This document shows, piece by piece, positions 1 through 8,527 of a stretch of 64,000 nucleotides of DNA. Below the pieces are notes generated by a model, which did no database searches, was not told the origin of the DNA, and saw only the letters and a program-made list of their open reading frames with translations. The DNA is from Acidimicrobiaceae bacterium (GTDB lineage: Bacteria; Actinomycetota; Acidimicrobiia; Acidimicrobiales; UBA8190): positions 1-64,000 of the forward strand of contig PLZB01000086.1 in NCBI GenBank assembly GCA_003151955.1, given 5' to 3'. The translations under genes and the position numbers were made by a program. Positions within the stretch are counted from its first letter, which is position 1, and every line of letters starts with the position of its first letter.

Positions 1-1374
1 GGGGCGGGGGCCGGCGGGGGCCCGAGCCCTGCGGCCGGGGACGGGCCGGGCCCGGGAGGCCGTGGCCGCCCGGGCCGTGGTCTCGGCCCCGTCGACCCCG
101 TCGTCGTCGAGCTCGTCCCATTCCTCGACGTCCCCGTCGTCCTCGACCGGGGCGGGTGCCGGCTTGCTGGCGGGCCGGACCCCCGGTCGGAGGACCTGGC
201 CGCTGCGGGCCGGGCCCTGGCGCTTGGCTGCGGCTCCCCGGGCGGTGCCGGAGCGTCCCGCTGCGGCCCGGCCGGAGCCTGGTGTGGCCGCCGCCGCCGT
301 CATGAGGGCGGCCGCCTTGGGGGTGATCAACCCGGCGCCGTCGGCCCGGTTGGCCAGCTTCTGACGGATGGTCCGGTAGCGGGGCTCCCGCTCCTTCATC
401 TGGGCCAGCAGGGGGGAGGCGATGAAGATCGACGAGTAGGCCCCGGAGAAGAGGCCGATGACGAGGGCCAGCCCGAAGTACTGGAGGGTGCTGGCCCCCA
501 GGATCTGGGCCCCGATGACGAGCACGGAGAGGACGGGGAGGATGGCCACCAGGGACGTGTTGATGGAGCGGGCCAGGGTCTGGTTCATCGACAGGTTGAC
601 GACGTCCTCGTAGGTCATCTTCCCGGTCGAGGCCCCGAAGTTCTTGGTGTTGTCGGCCACCCGGTCGAAGACCACGACGGTGTCGTAGAGGGAGTACCCG
701 AGGATGGTCAACACGGCGATCACCGTGTCCGGGGTGACCTGCAGGCCCGACAGCGAGTAGATCCCGGCCACGACCAGGAGGTCGTGGATGACGGCCACCA
801 GGGCGGCGATGGCCATCTTCCATTCGAACCGGAACGTGATGTAGCCGACCACCAGGATGAAGAAGACGATCACGGCGATGATGGCCTTCTTCGTGATCAC
901 ACCACCCCAGGTCGGCCCGACATTGGTGACGTTCTGCTCGGCGTCGGTCTTCTGCTTGGCGGTGGCGTGCGTGGCCGTGGCCAGGGCGTCGGCCACCTTC
1001 TTCTCGGTGGCGGCCAGGGCCGAGGCCGACAGCTTGGACAGGTCGGCCTGCACCTCGATGGTGGCGCTCGATCCGACCCCGATCCCCTGGACCAGCGAGG
1101 GGTTGACCCCGGCTGCCTTGACCGCCTTGGTGGCGGTGGCGGCAGAGGTGCCGTTGGCGGTCACGGTCCAGGCCGTCCCGCCCTTGAAGTCGATGCCGAG
1201 GTTGAAGCCCTGGGCGAAGAGTGAGATCAGCCCGGCCACGATCACGGCGGCCGAGACGCCGTACCAGACCCGGCGACGGCCGACGAAGTCGAAGGAGGTC
1301 TCCCCCCGGTAGATCCGGACGAAGAGGTTCGGTCGGGAGCCGGTGGTCTCGGGGGAGTCGAGGGTCGTGGTCAC
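1..1374 (-). CDS. secF: Protein translocase subunit SecF, 3' end outside the window
   Basis: SecF pairs with SecD beside SecYEG and uses the proton gradient to help release exported proteins. The frame opens with GTG at 1374 and runs 458 codons to base 1 with no stop, so the C-terminus lies outside the window. Seen: an N-terminal membrane segment followed by NLGIDFKGGTAWTV (the SecD/SecF signature), a periplasmic part, then membrane segments including IHDLLVVAGIYSL and YDTVVVFDRVADN. The last ~100 residues are a charged Ala/Arg/Pro-rich tail, longer than usual for SecF. The start codon shares GTGA with the secD stop, so translation is probably coupled. yajC, secD and secF are in the standard order. 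Confidence 0.96.
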   Translation of the reverse strand, partial: MTTTLDSPETTGSRPNLFVRIYRGETSFDFVGRRRVWYGVSAAVIVAGLISLFAQGFNLGIDFKGGTAWTVTANGTSAATATKAVKAAGVNPSLVQGIGVGSSATIEVQADLSKLSASALAATEKKVADALATATHATAKQKTDAEQNVTNVGPTWGGVITKKAIIAVIVFFILVVGYITFRFEWKMAIAALVAVIHDLLVVAGIYSLSGLQVTPDTVIAVLTILGYSLYDTVVVFDRVADNTKNFGASTGKMTYEDVVNLSMNQTLARSINTSLVAILPVLSVLVIGAQILGASTLQYFGLALVIGLFSGAYSSIFIASPLLAQMKEREPRYRTIRQKLANRADGAGLITPKAAALMTAAAATPGSGRAAAGRSGTARGAAAKRQGPARSGQVLRPGVRPASKPAPAPVEDDGDVEEWDELDDDGVDGAETTARAATASRARPVPGRRARAPAGPRP

Positions 1375-2873
1375 GCCTGACCTCCGCTGTCGATGGCGAG
1401 CCCCCGGGCGATACCGATGATCCGGGCGTCGGTCACGGTCCGGCTCCGTCCCAGCAGGATGACGAGTGGCCGGGTGAAGAACCAGGTGGTGGCCACGTCC
1501 AGGATGGTCGAGATCCCGAGGAAGAAGGCGAATCCCTTGACCGAGCCGGCCGCGATCAGCCAAAGGACGGCAGCGGCCAGGAACGAGACCAGGTCGGCGG
1601 CCAGCACCGTCCGGAACGCCCCCTGGAAGCTCTTCGTCACGCTCGACCGGACCGACCGACCGGCCCGCGCCTCATCTTTCAATCGTTCGAAGTAGACGAT
1701 GTAGGAGTCGACGGTGATCCCCACGGAAACGATCAGACCGGTGACGCCGGCCAGGTCCAGGGTGATGTGGAGGCTGCTGTGGCCGAGGGCCGAGATGAAG
1801 GCCCAGAGGATCATGGAGGTGAGGGCCAGGCCGGAGACGACCACCACGCCCAGGGCCCGGTAGTAGAGGATGGTGTAGATCAGGACCAGGAGGAGGCCGC
1901 CGATCCCGGCAGCCAGGCCGGCCTTGAGCGAGGCCTTCCCAAGGGTGGGGGTGACGGTCTGCTGGCTCAGGGGGATGGGCTTCAACGCCACCGGCAGCGA
2001 CCCGTAGTTGAGACTCTGGGCCAACGACTGGGCCGACCCCTGGGTGAACGACCCGCTGATCTGGACCTGGCCCTGGAAGGACGAGAAGGTGGCCTGCCCG
2101 GGCTGGGTGATCGGGGCCGAGATGATCGTCCCCCCCAGGTCGATGGCGATCATGGCGTGGAACTGCGCCTGGGCCAGCTGGTCCCACGCGGTCGAGCCGG
2201 CTGAGTTCAGACTGGCGTCGACCGCCCATACGCCCGCCGAGGAGAGCTGGGCCGAGGCCTTGGTGATGTCCTTGCCGGTCAGACCGGCAGGGCCGAGGAG
2301 GTAGCGGCCCCCCCCGGTGACAGGCAGCAGGACGGTGCTGCCGGCGGCGTCGTTGTCGGGGTTCGTCGACGGGTAGCCAGCCAGGTTGGGGTCGGACGGG
2401 ACCTGGTTGCTGTGGTCGAGGCCGTTGCTGTCCACCGTCGGATTCAGATTGGTGGCGTTCAGCTCGGTGCCGGCCGTGCAGGTGGTGGGAAGGGCGCCGG
2501 TCTTGGGCGGCTGGGTCTGGGTGGAGGCCGAGCACAGCACCGGCCGGAAGGTCATCTGGCCGGTCTTCCCGATCTGGGCGATGACCGACGCCGGGTCCTT
2601 GACCGCCGGGAGCTGGACGACGACGTTGCCACCCTGGGCCTCGACCACCGCGTTGGAGACTCCGGCTCCATTGGCCCGGTTGGTGATGACGTTGACGATG
2701 GACGACATCTCGGAGGCGTTCACCGGTCGGGCCGGCTGGAAGATGACCTCGGACCCGCCGGCCAGGTCGATCCCGAGCTTGGGAGTCCAGCCCACGCCGA
2801 GCGTGGCCACGAATGCGATCACCCCGATGAGGACCGAGACGACGAGGCTGACGACCAACGGAGAGCGCTTCAC
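1371..2873 (-). CDS. secD: Protein translocase subunit SecD
   Basis: SecD is the large partner of SecF in proton-driven protein export. The frame encodes 500 residues from a GTG that overlaps the yajC stop (GTGA). Seen: an N-terminal membrane helix, then LGIDLAGGSEVIFQPARPVN (the D1 signature), a long periplasmic P1 region, the P1/TM4 motif GQVQISGSFTQGSAQSLAQS, and a C-terminal block of membrane helices with TVDSYIVYFERLKDEARAG. Length is within the actinobacterial range. The gene is coupled to yajC upstream and secF downstream. Confidence 0.97.
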   Translation of the reverse strand: MKRSPLVVSLVVSVLIGVIAFVATLGVGWTPKLGIDLAGGSEVIFQPARPVNASEMSSIVNVITNRANGAGVSNAVVEAQGGNVVVQLPAVKDPASVIAQIGKTGQMTFRPVLCSASTQTQPPKTGALPTTCTAGTELNATNLNPTVDSNGLDHSNQVPSDPNLAGYPSTNPDNDAAGSTVLLPVTGGGRYLLGPAGLTGKDITKASAQLSSAGVWAVDASLNSAGSTAWDQLAQAQFHAMIAIDLGGTIISAPITQPGQATFSSFQGQVQISGSFTQGSAQSLAQSLNYGSLPVALKPIPLSQQTVTPTLGKASLKAGLAAGIGGLLLVLIYTILYYRALGVVVVSGLALTSMILWAFISALGHSSLHITLDLAGVTGLIVSVGITVDSYIVYFERLKDEARAGRSVRSSVTKSFQGAFRTVLAADLVSFLAAAVLWLIAAGSVKGFAFFLGISTILDVATTWFFTRPLVILLGRSRTVTDARIIGIARGLAIDSGGQA

Positions 2874-3325
2874 GGCTTGTCACCTTCTCCTGTCGGGCCA
2901 CCGTCGCCCTCACCGTCGGCCTCGTCGGCACGGTCCCGCTCGTTCTGGTCGTCCACGTCGCCGAGGTCGTCGACGGTGTCGGGCTCGATCCGGCGGGCGA
3001 TGGTCGATCGGAGCACGGTGATCCGGGTCCCCGGGGCGGTCTCGATGGTGACCCGGTCGTCGGCGACGTCGAGGACGGTGCCGAAGATCCCGGCTCCGGT
3101 CAGGACCTCGTCGCCGGGGCCGAGGGTGCTGAGGACGTTGCCCTGGCGCTGGGCCTGGAGCTTCCGGTTCCGTCCCATGGACCGGTAGAGCATGTAGCCG
3201 CACAGCCCCAGCACACCCAGGAAGACCAGGTTCCCGGCGGCGCTGCCCTTCGGGGCCGCCGCCTTGGTGGTCGTCGGCGACGATGCGGCCAGGAGCATGG
3301 TGAGGAGGATGGGGGGGATGGTCAT
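2870..3325 (-). CDS. yajC: Preprotein translocase accessory subunit YajC
   Basis: YajC is a small single-span protein that associates with SecDF. I place the start at ATG 3325 (MTIPPILLTM), giving 151 residues; the longer open frame upstream has no family-like sequence. Seen: a membrane helix (NLVFLGVLGLCGYMLYRSMG), the conserved cytoplasmic core GDEVLTGAGIFGTVLDVADD and ITVLRSTIARRIEPD, and an Asp/Glu-rich tail. The stop overlaps the secD GTG. The 109 bases between tgt and yajC have no recognisable promoter. Confidence 0.95.
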   Translation of the reverse strand: MTIPPILLTMLLAASSPTTTKAAAPKGSAAGNLVFLGVLGLCGYMLYRSMGRNRKLQAQRQGNVLSTLGPGDEVLTGAGIFGTVLDVADDRVTIETAPGTRITVLRSTIARRIEPDTVDDLGDVDDQNERDRADEADGEGDGGPTGEGDKP

Positions 3326-3434
3326 GTGAGGAGTCGTTCTCCGCCGGGGGGCATGGGGAGCCCCCTGGGGGCTACGAGCGCCAGACCTTAGTCCAGGGGA
3401 CCGCTCCGGCCCGAGCACCGGTCCCCGGGCCGGA

Positions 3435-3971
3435 TCAACCGCCCCAGACGGCCCCGGTCTCGGCCCGGAGCTCCTCCAGGGTCCCGTCGGCGACGGCGGC
3501 CCGGATCCGGTCGACGAGGTCGAACATGAAGGCCAGGTTGTGGAGGGTGACGAGCCGGAGGGCGGTGGGCTCGTTCACGAGGAGGAGGTGCCGGAGGTAG
3601 CCCCGGGACCACCGGCCGCAGGTCGGGCAGGGACAGTCCCCGTCGATGGGCCGGTCGTCCCGGGCGCAGGCCGCGGCCCGCAGCGACAACCGACCGGCCC
3701 GGGTCCAGGCCGTCCCGTGCCGGGCCGTCCGGGTGGGGGCCACGCAGTCGAAGAGGTCGACCCCCCGGGCCACCGCCTCGACCAGGCCGACCGGGTCACC
3801 CACGCCCATCAGGTACCGGAGCCGGTCGGCGGGCAGCTCGGGGACGGTGACGTCGAGGGCGGCCAGCATCTCGGGGCGGCTCTCCCCCACCGAAAGTCCC
3901 CCGATCCCGTAGCCGCCGAAGTCGAGCTCCACCGTCCGCCGGGCGCTCTCGACCCGGAGCCCGGGGTCCTG
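3435..3971 (-). pseudogene. tgt: tRNA-guanine transglycosylase, C-terminal fragment
   Basis: Tgt exchanges guanine for a queuine precursor at the wobble position of certain tRNAs. Only about the last 178 residues are present. Seen: GGYGIGGLSVGE (substrate-pocket loop), RGVDLFDCVAPTRTARHG with the Asp matching the family nucleophile, and the zinc site CPCPTC with a downstream His in YLRHLL. The N-terminal half of the TIM barrel, with the general-acid Asp, is missing. The open frame continues past 3971, but its translation there is the antisense of an acyl-CoA dehydrogenase. tgt normally precedes yajC, so this piece is in its native place and the break is upstream of it. Either a truncated, probably inactive gene or the edge of an assembly join. 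Confidence 0.9.
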
Positions 3972-3980
3972 GCCCACGGC
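3960..3980. other. Head-to-head junction of two truncated genes
   Basis: On the minus strand, tgt homology runs up to about 3968 (DPGLRVESA). On the plus strand, acyl-CoA dehydrogenase homology starts at about 3966 (VLAHGTPEQ). Both genes lose their 5' halves at the same spot with no IS element, repeat or gap between them. An inversion or deletion breakpoint and a chimeric assembly are both possible. Confidence 0.85.
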
Positions 3981-4892
3981 ACCCCCGAGCAGGTGGCCCG
4001 CTACCTCCGGCCCATGTTCACCTGCGAGGAGATCTGGTGCCAGCTCTTCTCCGAGCCCGGGGCCGGCTCCGACGTGGCCGGCCTGGCCACCCGGGCCGAG
4101 TCCGACGGGGACGAGTGGGTGGTGAACGGCCAGAAGGTCTGGACCACGCTGGCCCACACGGCCAAGTGGGGGATGCTGGTGGCCCGGACCGACCCCGAGG
4201 TCCCCAAGCACCGGGGGATGACCTACTTCATCGTCGACATGGAGGCTCCGGGCGTCGAGGTGCGGCCCCTCCGGCAGATGACCGGGGACGCCGAGTTCAA
4301 CGAGGTCTTCTTCACCGACGTCCGGGTCCCCGACGGCCAGCGCCTCGATGCCGTGGGGGCGGGCTGGAGGGTGGCCATGACCACGCTCATGAACGAGCGG
4401 GTGGCCATCGGAGGTGGGGTGGCGGCCCGCAGCGCCGGTCCCATCGGCGAGCTCCTCGAGATCTGGAGGGGCATGGACGTCCACAACGCCGTGGACCGGG
4501 ACCGGGTCGTCCGGCTCTGGGTCGAGACCGAGGCGGCCCGGCTGACCAACAAGCGGGCCCGGGAGACCCGCCGGGCCGGCACCCCCGGACCGGAGGGGTC
4601 GGTGGCCAAGCTGGCCTACGCCGAGCTGAACCAGCGGATCTACGAGGCCTGCGTCGACCTCCTCGGCATGGAGGGGACCATCTTCCCCACCCGTTACGAG
4701 ATGCGCCGCCCCGAGCGGGCCGGCTTCGCCGGGGAGGACCCCCGCTGGAGCTTCCTGCGGGCCCGGGCCAACTCCATCGAGGGGGGCACCTCGGAGATCA
4801 TGCGGAACATCCTCGGGGAACGGGTCCTCGGCCTCCCCGGCGACCCCCGCAACGACAAGGACCTCCCCTGGTCCCAGGTGCCCAGGAGCTAG
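3966..4892 (+). pseudogene. Acyl-CoA dehydrogenase, C-terminal two thirds
   Basis: Acyl-CoA dehydrogenases carry out FAD-dependent alpha,beta-desaturation of acyl-CoA thioesters. This is the last ~308 residues, beginning inside the usual core at VLAHGTPEQVARYLRPMF. Seen: EEIWCQLFSEPGAGSDVAG (the FAD/substrate motif), VNGQKVWTTLAH, and the C-terminal FAD-binding stretch ANSIEGGTSEIMRNILGERV. The N-terminal ~90-100 residues and any start codon are absent; the open frame extends to 3540 only as antisense of tgt. TAG ends at 4892, eight bases from the convergent GMC oxidoreductase stop. Either a truncated gene or one side of a chimeric join. Confidence 0.9.
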
Positions 4893-4899
4893 ACGGGAT

Positions 4900-6552
4900 T
4901 CAGCCCACCAGGGCGGCGGCGGCCCGGGCGGCCAGGGCCACCAGGGTCAGGGTGGGGCCGTAGCCGGCCGAGGTGACGAAGACCGAGGAGTCGGCCACGA
5001 CCACGTTGGGGAGCTGGTGGAGCCGGCCGAAGGGGTCGACCACCGAGCTGGCCGGGTCGGTCCCCATCCGGGTCGTCCCCATGACGTGCCGGCTCTGGGG
5101 GACCGGCGAGCTGAAGTCCCGGCCCGGGTCCCCCCCGGACCCCGGTGAGGTGGTCGACACCGTCCAGGTCGCCCCCATCTCCTTCAGGATCGCCTCCAGC
5201 CGGGGCCCGTGGTGGGCGGAGGCCACCAGCTCGTGGCGGTGGGGCCGGTAGGTGATCCGGGGGGCCGGGAAGCCCCGGACGTCGCGGACGGTGGGATCGA
5301 GGTCGACACGGTTGGTGGCCTGGGCCAGGTCCTCCCCCTGCATGGTGAAGGCCCAGAGGTGGTCCCGCAGGGGTGAGGACCGCATCAGCTTCTTGTGGTC
5401 GGGGCCCCAGGGATAGTTCCGGGCCTCCATGATGGGGAGGCTCGGACCCCCGTGCTCGACGAGGCCGCCCCGGATCCAGGGGAGGTCCGCCTCCCGGGCC
5501 GCGGCCCGGGCCGCCGGGTCGTCGATCATGGCGTCGTCGTGGACATGGGTCACGGCCCGGCCCCGTTCGGTGTGGAGCCGCTCCGGGAGCTGCCCCACCG
5601 AGATGGTCTGGAAGTGGACCATCAGGTTCCGGCCCAGGAGGGGGTGGTCCAAACCGGACAGGAGGAGGAGCCGGGGCGTCTCGATGGCCCCCCCGGCCAC
5701 CACCACCACCCGGGCATCCATGGACCGCTCCACCCCGTCCGGCCCGATGAAGTCGACCCCGGTGGCCCGCCGGCCGTCGGAGCGGATCCGGGACACGAAG
5801 GTCTCGGCGTGGAGCTCGGCCCGGCCGCTGGCCATGGCCCGGGTCAGGAGGGCCACCGGGTCCCCCTTGGCGTGGATGGGGCAGCCGAAGAATGCGCAGA
5901 AGCCACAGTTGTTACAGGCCGGCCGGCCGTCGTAGGGGACGGAGTTGGCCGCCGTCGGCGCCTCGTAGGGATGGAACCCCAGCCGCTCGGCGGCCCCGGC
6001 CGAGAGGGTGGCCCCGTACATGGGGGCCCCCGGGGGCATGGGATAGGGCCCGGACCGCCAGGCCGCAAAGGGGTTGCCGTCGGCGTCCCCGGCCACCCCC
6101 ACCCGCCGTTCCACGTCGGCGTAGAAGGGCTCCAGCTCGGCGTAGTCCAAGGGCCAGTCGGCCACGTCGGCCCCCTCGACGGGCCCGTAGCTCGAGAGGA
6201 GGGTGAAGTCCTCCTCCCGGAACCGGGGCACCTTCCCGTCGGCGTGGGTCCCCCCGCCACCCATCGTCGAGGGGATCGAGTTGACCTCCCCCACATGGAG
6301 ACGGTCCCCGTCCTCCGGGCCGGTCCGGAAGGTCCGGGGCTCGAGGAAGGGGTCGGGGCCGAGGAAGTGGCGGGAGAGGAACTTGATCTCGTCGTTGGAG
6401 TAGTCCCCGGCCGGCCGGCGCGGGTCGGCCGGGTCGAGGAGGTGGTTCCGGCCCTTCTCCATGATGGCCACCGTCCACCCCGCCCCGGTGAGGACGTCGG
6501 CTACCGTCGACCCACCCGGCCCCGACCCGACGATGACGGCGTCGACGGTCAC
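4900..6552 (-). CDS. GMC-family FAD-dependent oxidoreductase
   Basis: Predicted flavin dehydrogenase acting on an alcohol or sugar; the substrate is unknown. The start is GTG 6552 (VTVDAVIVGSGPGGS), overlapping the upstream stop by GTGA; the longer ATG frame to 6621 is antisense-like and rejected. 550 residues. Seen: the N-terminal dinucleotide motif GSGPGGS, a Cys cluster CNNCGFCAFFGC near the middle that could bind a metal or iron-sulfur centre, and the GMC C-terminal motif HVMGTTRMGTDP followed by VVVADSSVFVTSAGYGPTLT. No signal peptide was seen. The partner directly upstream is a gluconate-dehydrogenase subunit-3-like protein, the usual pairing for membrane-linked dehydrogenases, though no cytochrome subunit is present here. 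Confidence 0.88.
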   Translation of the reverse strand: MTVDAVIVGSGPGGSTVADVLTGAGWTVAIMEKGRNHLLDPADPRRPAGDYSNDEIKFLSRHFLGPDPFLEPRTFRTGPEDGDRLHVGEVNSIPSTMGGGGTHADGKVPRFREEDFTLLSSYGPVEGADVADWPLDYAELEPFYADVERRVGVAGDADGNPFAAWRSGPYPMPPGAPMYGATLSAGAAERLGFHPYEAPTAANSVPYDGRPACNNCGFCAFFGCPIHAKGDPVALLTRAMASGRAELHAETFVSRIRSDGRRATGVDFIGPDGVERSMDARVVVVAGGAIETPRLLLLSGLDHPLLGRNLMVHFQTISVGQLPERLHTERGRAVTHVHDDAMIDDPAARAAAREADLPWIRGGLVEHGGPSLPIMEARNYPWGPDHKKLMRSSPLRDHLWAFTMQGEDLAQATNRVDLDPTVRDVRGFPAPRITYRPHRHELVASAHHGPRLEAILKEMGATWTVSTTSPGSGGDPGRDFSSPVPQSRHVMGTTRMGTDPASSVVDPFGRLHQLPNVVVADSSVFVTSAGYGPTLTLVALAARAAAALVG

Positions 6553-7109
6553 GGCCCCGACACCTCGGCGTCGGTGAACCCCCGGGGCTGGACGTCCCCC
6601 TCGAAGCCGATCCCGGTCCAACCCACCCCAGCCCGGTTCCCCCCGTACTCCGGGGCCCCGTACATCCCCTCGCAGCAGTGCCCGTAGAGGAGCTCGACGA
6701 ACTCCCCCGCCCCCCGGAGCCGCTCGTCCTGCTCCTCCCCCGGGACCTCGGCGAAGTCCGCCCCCAGGGCGGCCAGCCCCTCCCGGTACCGCGCTTGGAG
6801 CCCGACCACGGGCCCGTTGAACTCCCGCTCCGGTCGCCCCCCCGATCCCTCGATCCGGGTCCGCCAGGCCAGCTCGTCGAGGGCGTTCAGGGCCAGGAAG
6901 GACCTGAAGGCGGCCTCGCCCCCCTTCCGGCCCGAGAAGGGCCCCCCGGCCCAGATCCTGGGGGGATCGAAGCTGAACGCCCCGAGCAGGCCGTCGATGT
7001 AGTCGGCCACCCCCGCCTCGGCGGCCCCGGCGGTGACGTCGGTGGGGATCATCCGGCTGCAGGCCGCCTCCAGGATCCGGAGCTCCGGCCCGCTGAGCCA
7101 GACGGGCAT
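6549..7109 (-). CDS. Gluconate 2-dehydrogenase subunit 3-like protein
   Basis: 186 residues. This family is the small subunit that accompanies GMC-type flavin dehydrogenases and is thought to help export or assemble the large subunit. Seen: the N-terminal LRILEAACSRMIPTD typical of the family, then VADYIDGLLG, LALNALDELAW and a C-terminal YGHCCEGMYGAPEYGGNRAG. Many relatives carry a Tat signal; none is visible here. Its TGA overlaps the GTG of the GMC oxidoreductase, so the two are coupled. It begins 22 bases after the last eCIS-linked gene on the same strand, so read-through from that operon is possible but unproven. Confidence 0.85.
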   Translation of the reverse strand: MPVWLSGPELRILEAACSRMIPTDVTAGAAEAGVADYIDGLLGAFSFDPPRIWAGGPFSGRKGGEAAFRSFLALNALDELAWRTRIEGSGGRPEREFNGPVVGLQARYREGLAALGADFAEVPGEEQDERLRGAGEFVELLYGHCCEGMYGAPEYGGNRAGVGWTGIGFEGDVQPRGFTDAEVSGP

Positions 7110-7131
7110 CAGCCGGGCCCCCCGGCCGGCG

Positions 7132-8514
7132 TCAACCGGCCGCAGCGGTGGTCGTGGTCGCCCCCGGCACCGTCGTGGTGGTCGGGGCCGGCGAGGTCTG
7201 GGCCCCGCCGTAGAGGACGTTCACGTCGCAGGCCGACCGCTGGGTCCCGCAGCTGACCGTGACCACGAGGGTGTCCCCCTGGTTGAAGACGATGGAGGGA
7301 ACGAGGGGCTGGGTGTCCTCGGTCAGGGTGGCCAGGTTGTAGAGCAACAGGGTCTGCCCCGCCGTGGCCCCCGAGGGGAGGACCTGGATCCGGACCTGGC
7401 CCTGCCCGGTGGAGAAGCTCTGGATGACCAGGTCGGCGATGGACAGGGTGTCCCCCACCGGGACCTGATAGCTCCCCGTCTTGAGCTGGCCGGGCTGGGC
7501 CACCACCTCGATGGCGGCGTAATTGTTGGGGTTCGTGACCGTCTTGGCCGGCGGTGGCGGCAGGGTGGTGGTCGTGGTGCTCGGCACGGTGGTGGAGGGG
7601 CCGGTGGTGGTGGTGTCGGACAGAGCGGCGATGGCAGCCTGCTGGGCCGCCAGCGTGGCGGCCGTCTTGGCCGCGGCGGCGTTGGCGGCGACCGCCGCCG
7701 CGGAACTTGCCGTGGCGGCGTTGGCGGCGTTGGCGGCGGCGGCCTGGGTGGCCGGTTTCACGGCGTTCACGGCCGTGTTCTTCACCACGGGCCGGATGAG
7801 GAGGAACCAGACGGCGATGGCGGCCAGGATGCCGAGGACCCCGACCGAGCCCCGGGGCAGGAGGGACCGCTGGACCAGGGTGGCGTCGAGGACCACCGGC
7901 TCGACGTCGCTGATCTGGGGCTCGACGAAGACCTTGAACCGGGCCTGGCGCTGGGGCCCCCGGAGATAGGTCTTGCGGGGGACGACCCGGAGCCGGGCGA
8001 AGGCGGCCTGGCCGGGCTCGAGGACGATCTGCCGGGGCTTGACGGTGATGGCCAGGGCGTCGGCCGGGTCGCGGCCCCGCAGGATCACCGGCATCGGCAT
8101 GTTCCCGTTGCTGTCGATGGCGATCCCGAGCTTCCCCTTCCGGCGACCGGTGATGACCTGGGGGATGAGTTCGGCGTTGACCTCGGTGAAGTCGCCGACG
8201 AGGAGGACCCCCTCCTCGACGATCGACCCCTCGGGGTCGTTGGCCGGGGAGATCCGGATCCCGAAGGGCATGGGCCCGGGCGAGACGTGCCAGAGCCGCG
8301 GCGGGGAGAAGGTGACGGTGACGTCCTGCTGGGTGTTGGGGAAGAGCGAGAGGGTGGCCGGCTCCACCACGGCCCACTCGCTCGTGTCCCCGACCACGTC
8401 GACGGTGAACTGCTCGACGATCCCCCCCGAGTTGTAGACGCTCAGCTGGCAGCTGACCTGGTAGCCGGGATCCACCTCGAGGTGCTGCTCCCGCAGGATG
8501 GCGACGGTGCTCAT
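7132..8514 (-). CDS. Ig-like membrane protein at the end of the eCIS operon
   Basis: 460 residues from ATG 8514, with a GAGGA ribosome site nine bases upstream; the longer frame to 8604 crosses the previous stop region and is rejected. Seen: two cytoplasmic beta-sandwich-like domains (about 1-110 and 111-215, rich in alternating hydrophobic strands such as EVDPGYQVSCQLSVYNSGG), one membrane helix (about 224-244), an Ala-rich possible coiled coil (250-300), Thr/Pro linkers, and a second beta-rich domain (330-435). No N-terminal signal, so the N-terminal domains should be inside and the C-terminus outside. Proteins of this build, often labelled hydrolytic protein, occur in actinobacterial eCIS loci; I see no catalytic motif. 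It may link particles to the membrane (inference). Confidence 0.75.
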   Translation of the reverse strand: MSTVAILREQHLEVDPGYQVSCQLSVYNSGGIVEQFTVDVVGDTSEWAVVEPATLSLFPNTQQDVTVTFSPPRLWHVSPGPMPFGIRISPANDPEGSIVEEGVLLVGDFTEVNAELIPQVITGRRKGKLGIAIDSNGNMPMPVILRGRDPADALAITVKPRQIVLEPGQAAFARLRVVPRKTYLRGPQRQARFKVFVEPQISDVEPVVLDATLVQRSLLPRGSVGVLGILAAIAVWFLLIRPVVKNTAVNAVKPATQAAAANAANAATASSAAAVAANAAAAKTAATLAAQQAAIAALSDTTTTGPSTTVPSTTTTTLPPPPAKTVTNPNNYAAIEVVAQPGQLKTGSYQVPVGDTLSIADLVIQSFSTGQGQVRIQVLPSGATAGQTLLLYNLATLTEDTQPLVPSIVFNQGDTLVVTVSCGTQRSACDVNVLYGGAQTSPAPTTTTVPGATTTTAAAG

Positions 8515-8527
8515 GGGTTGGTCCTCG

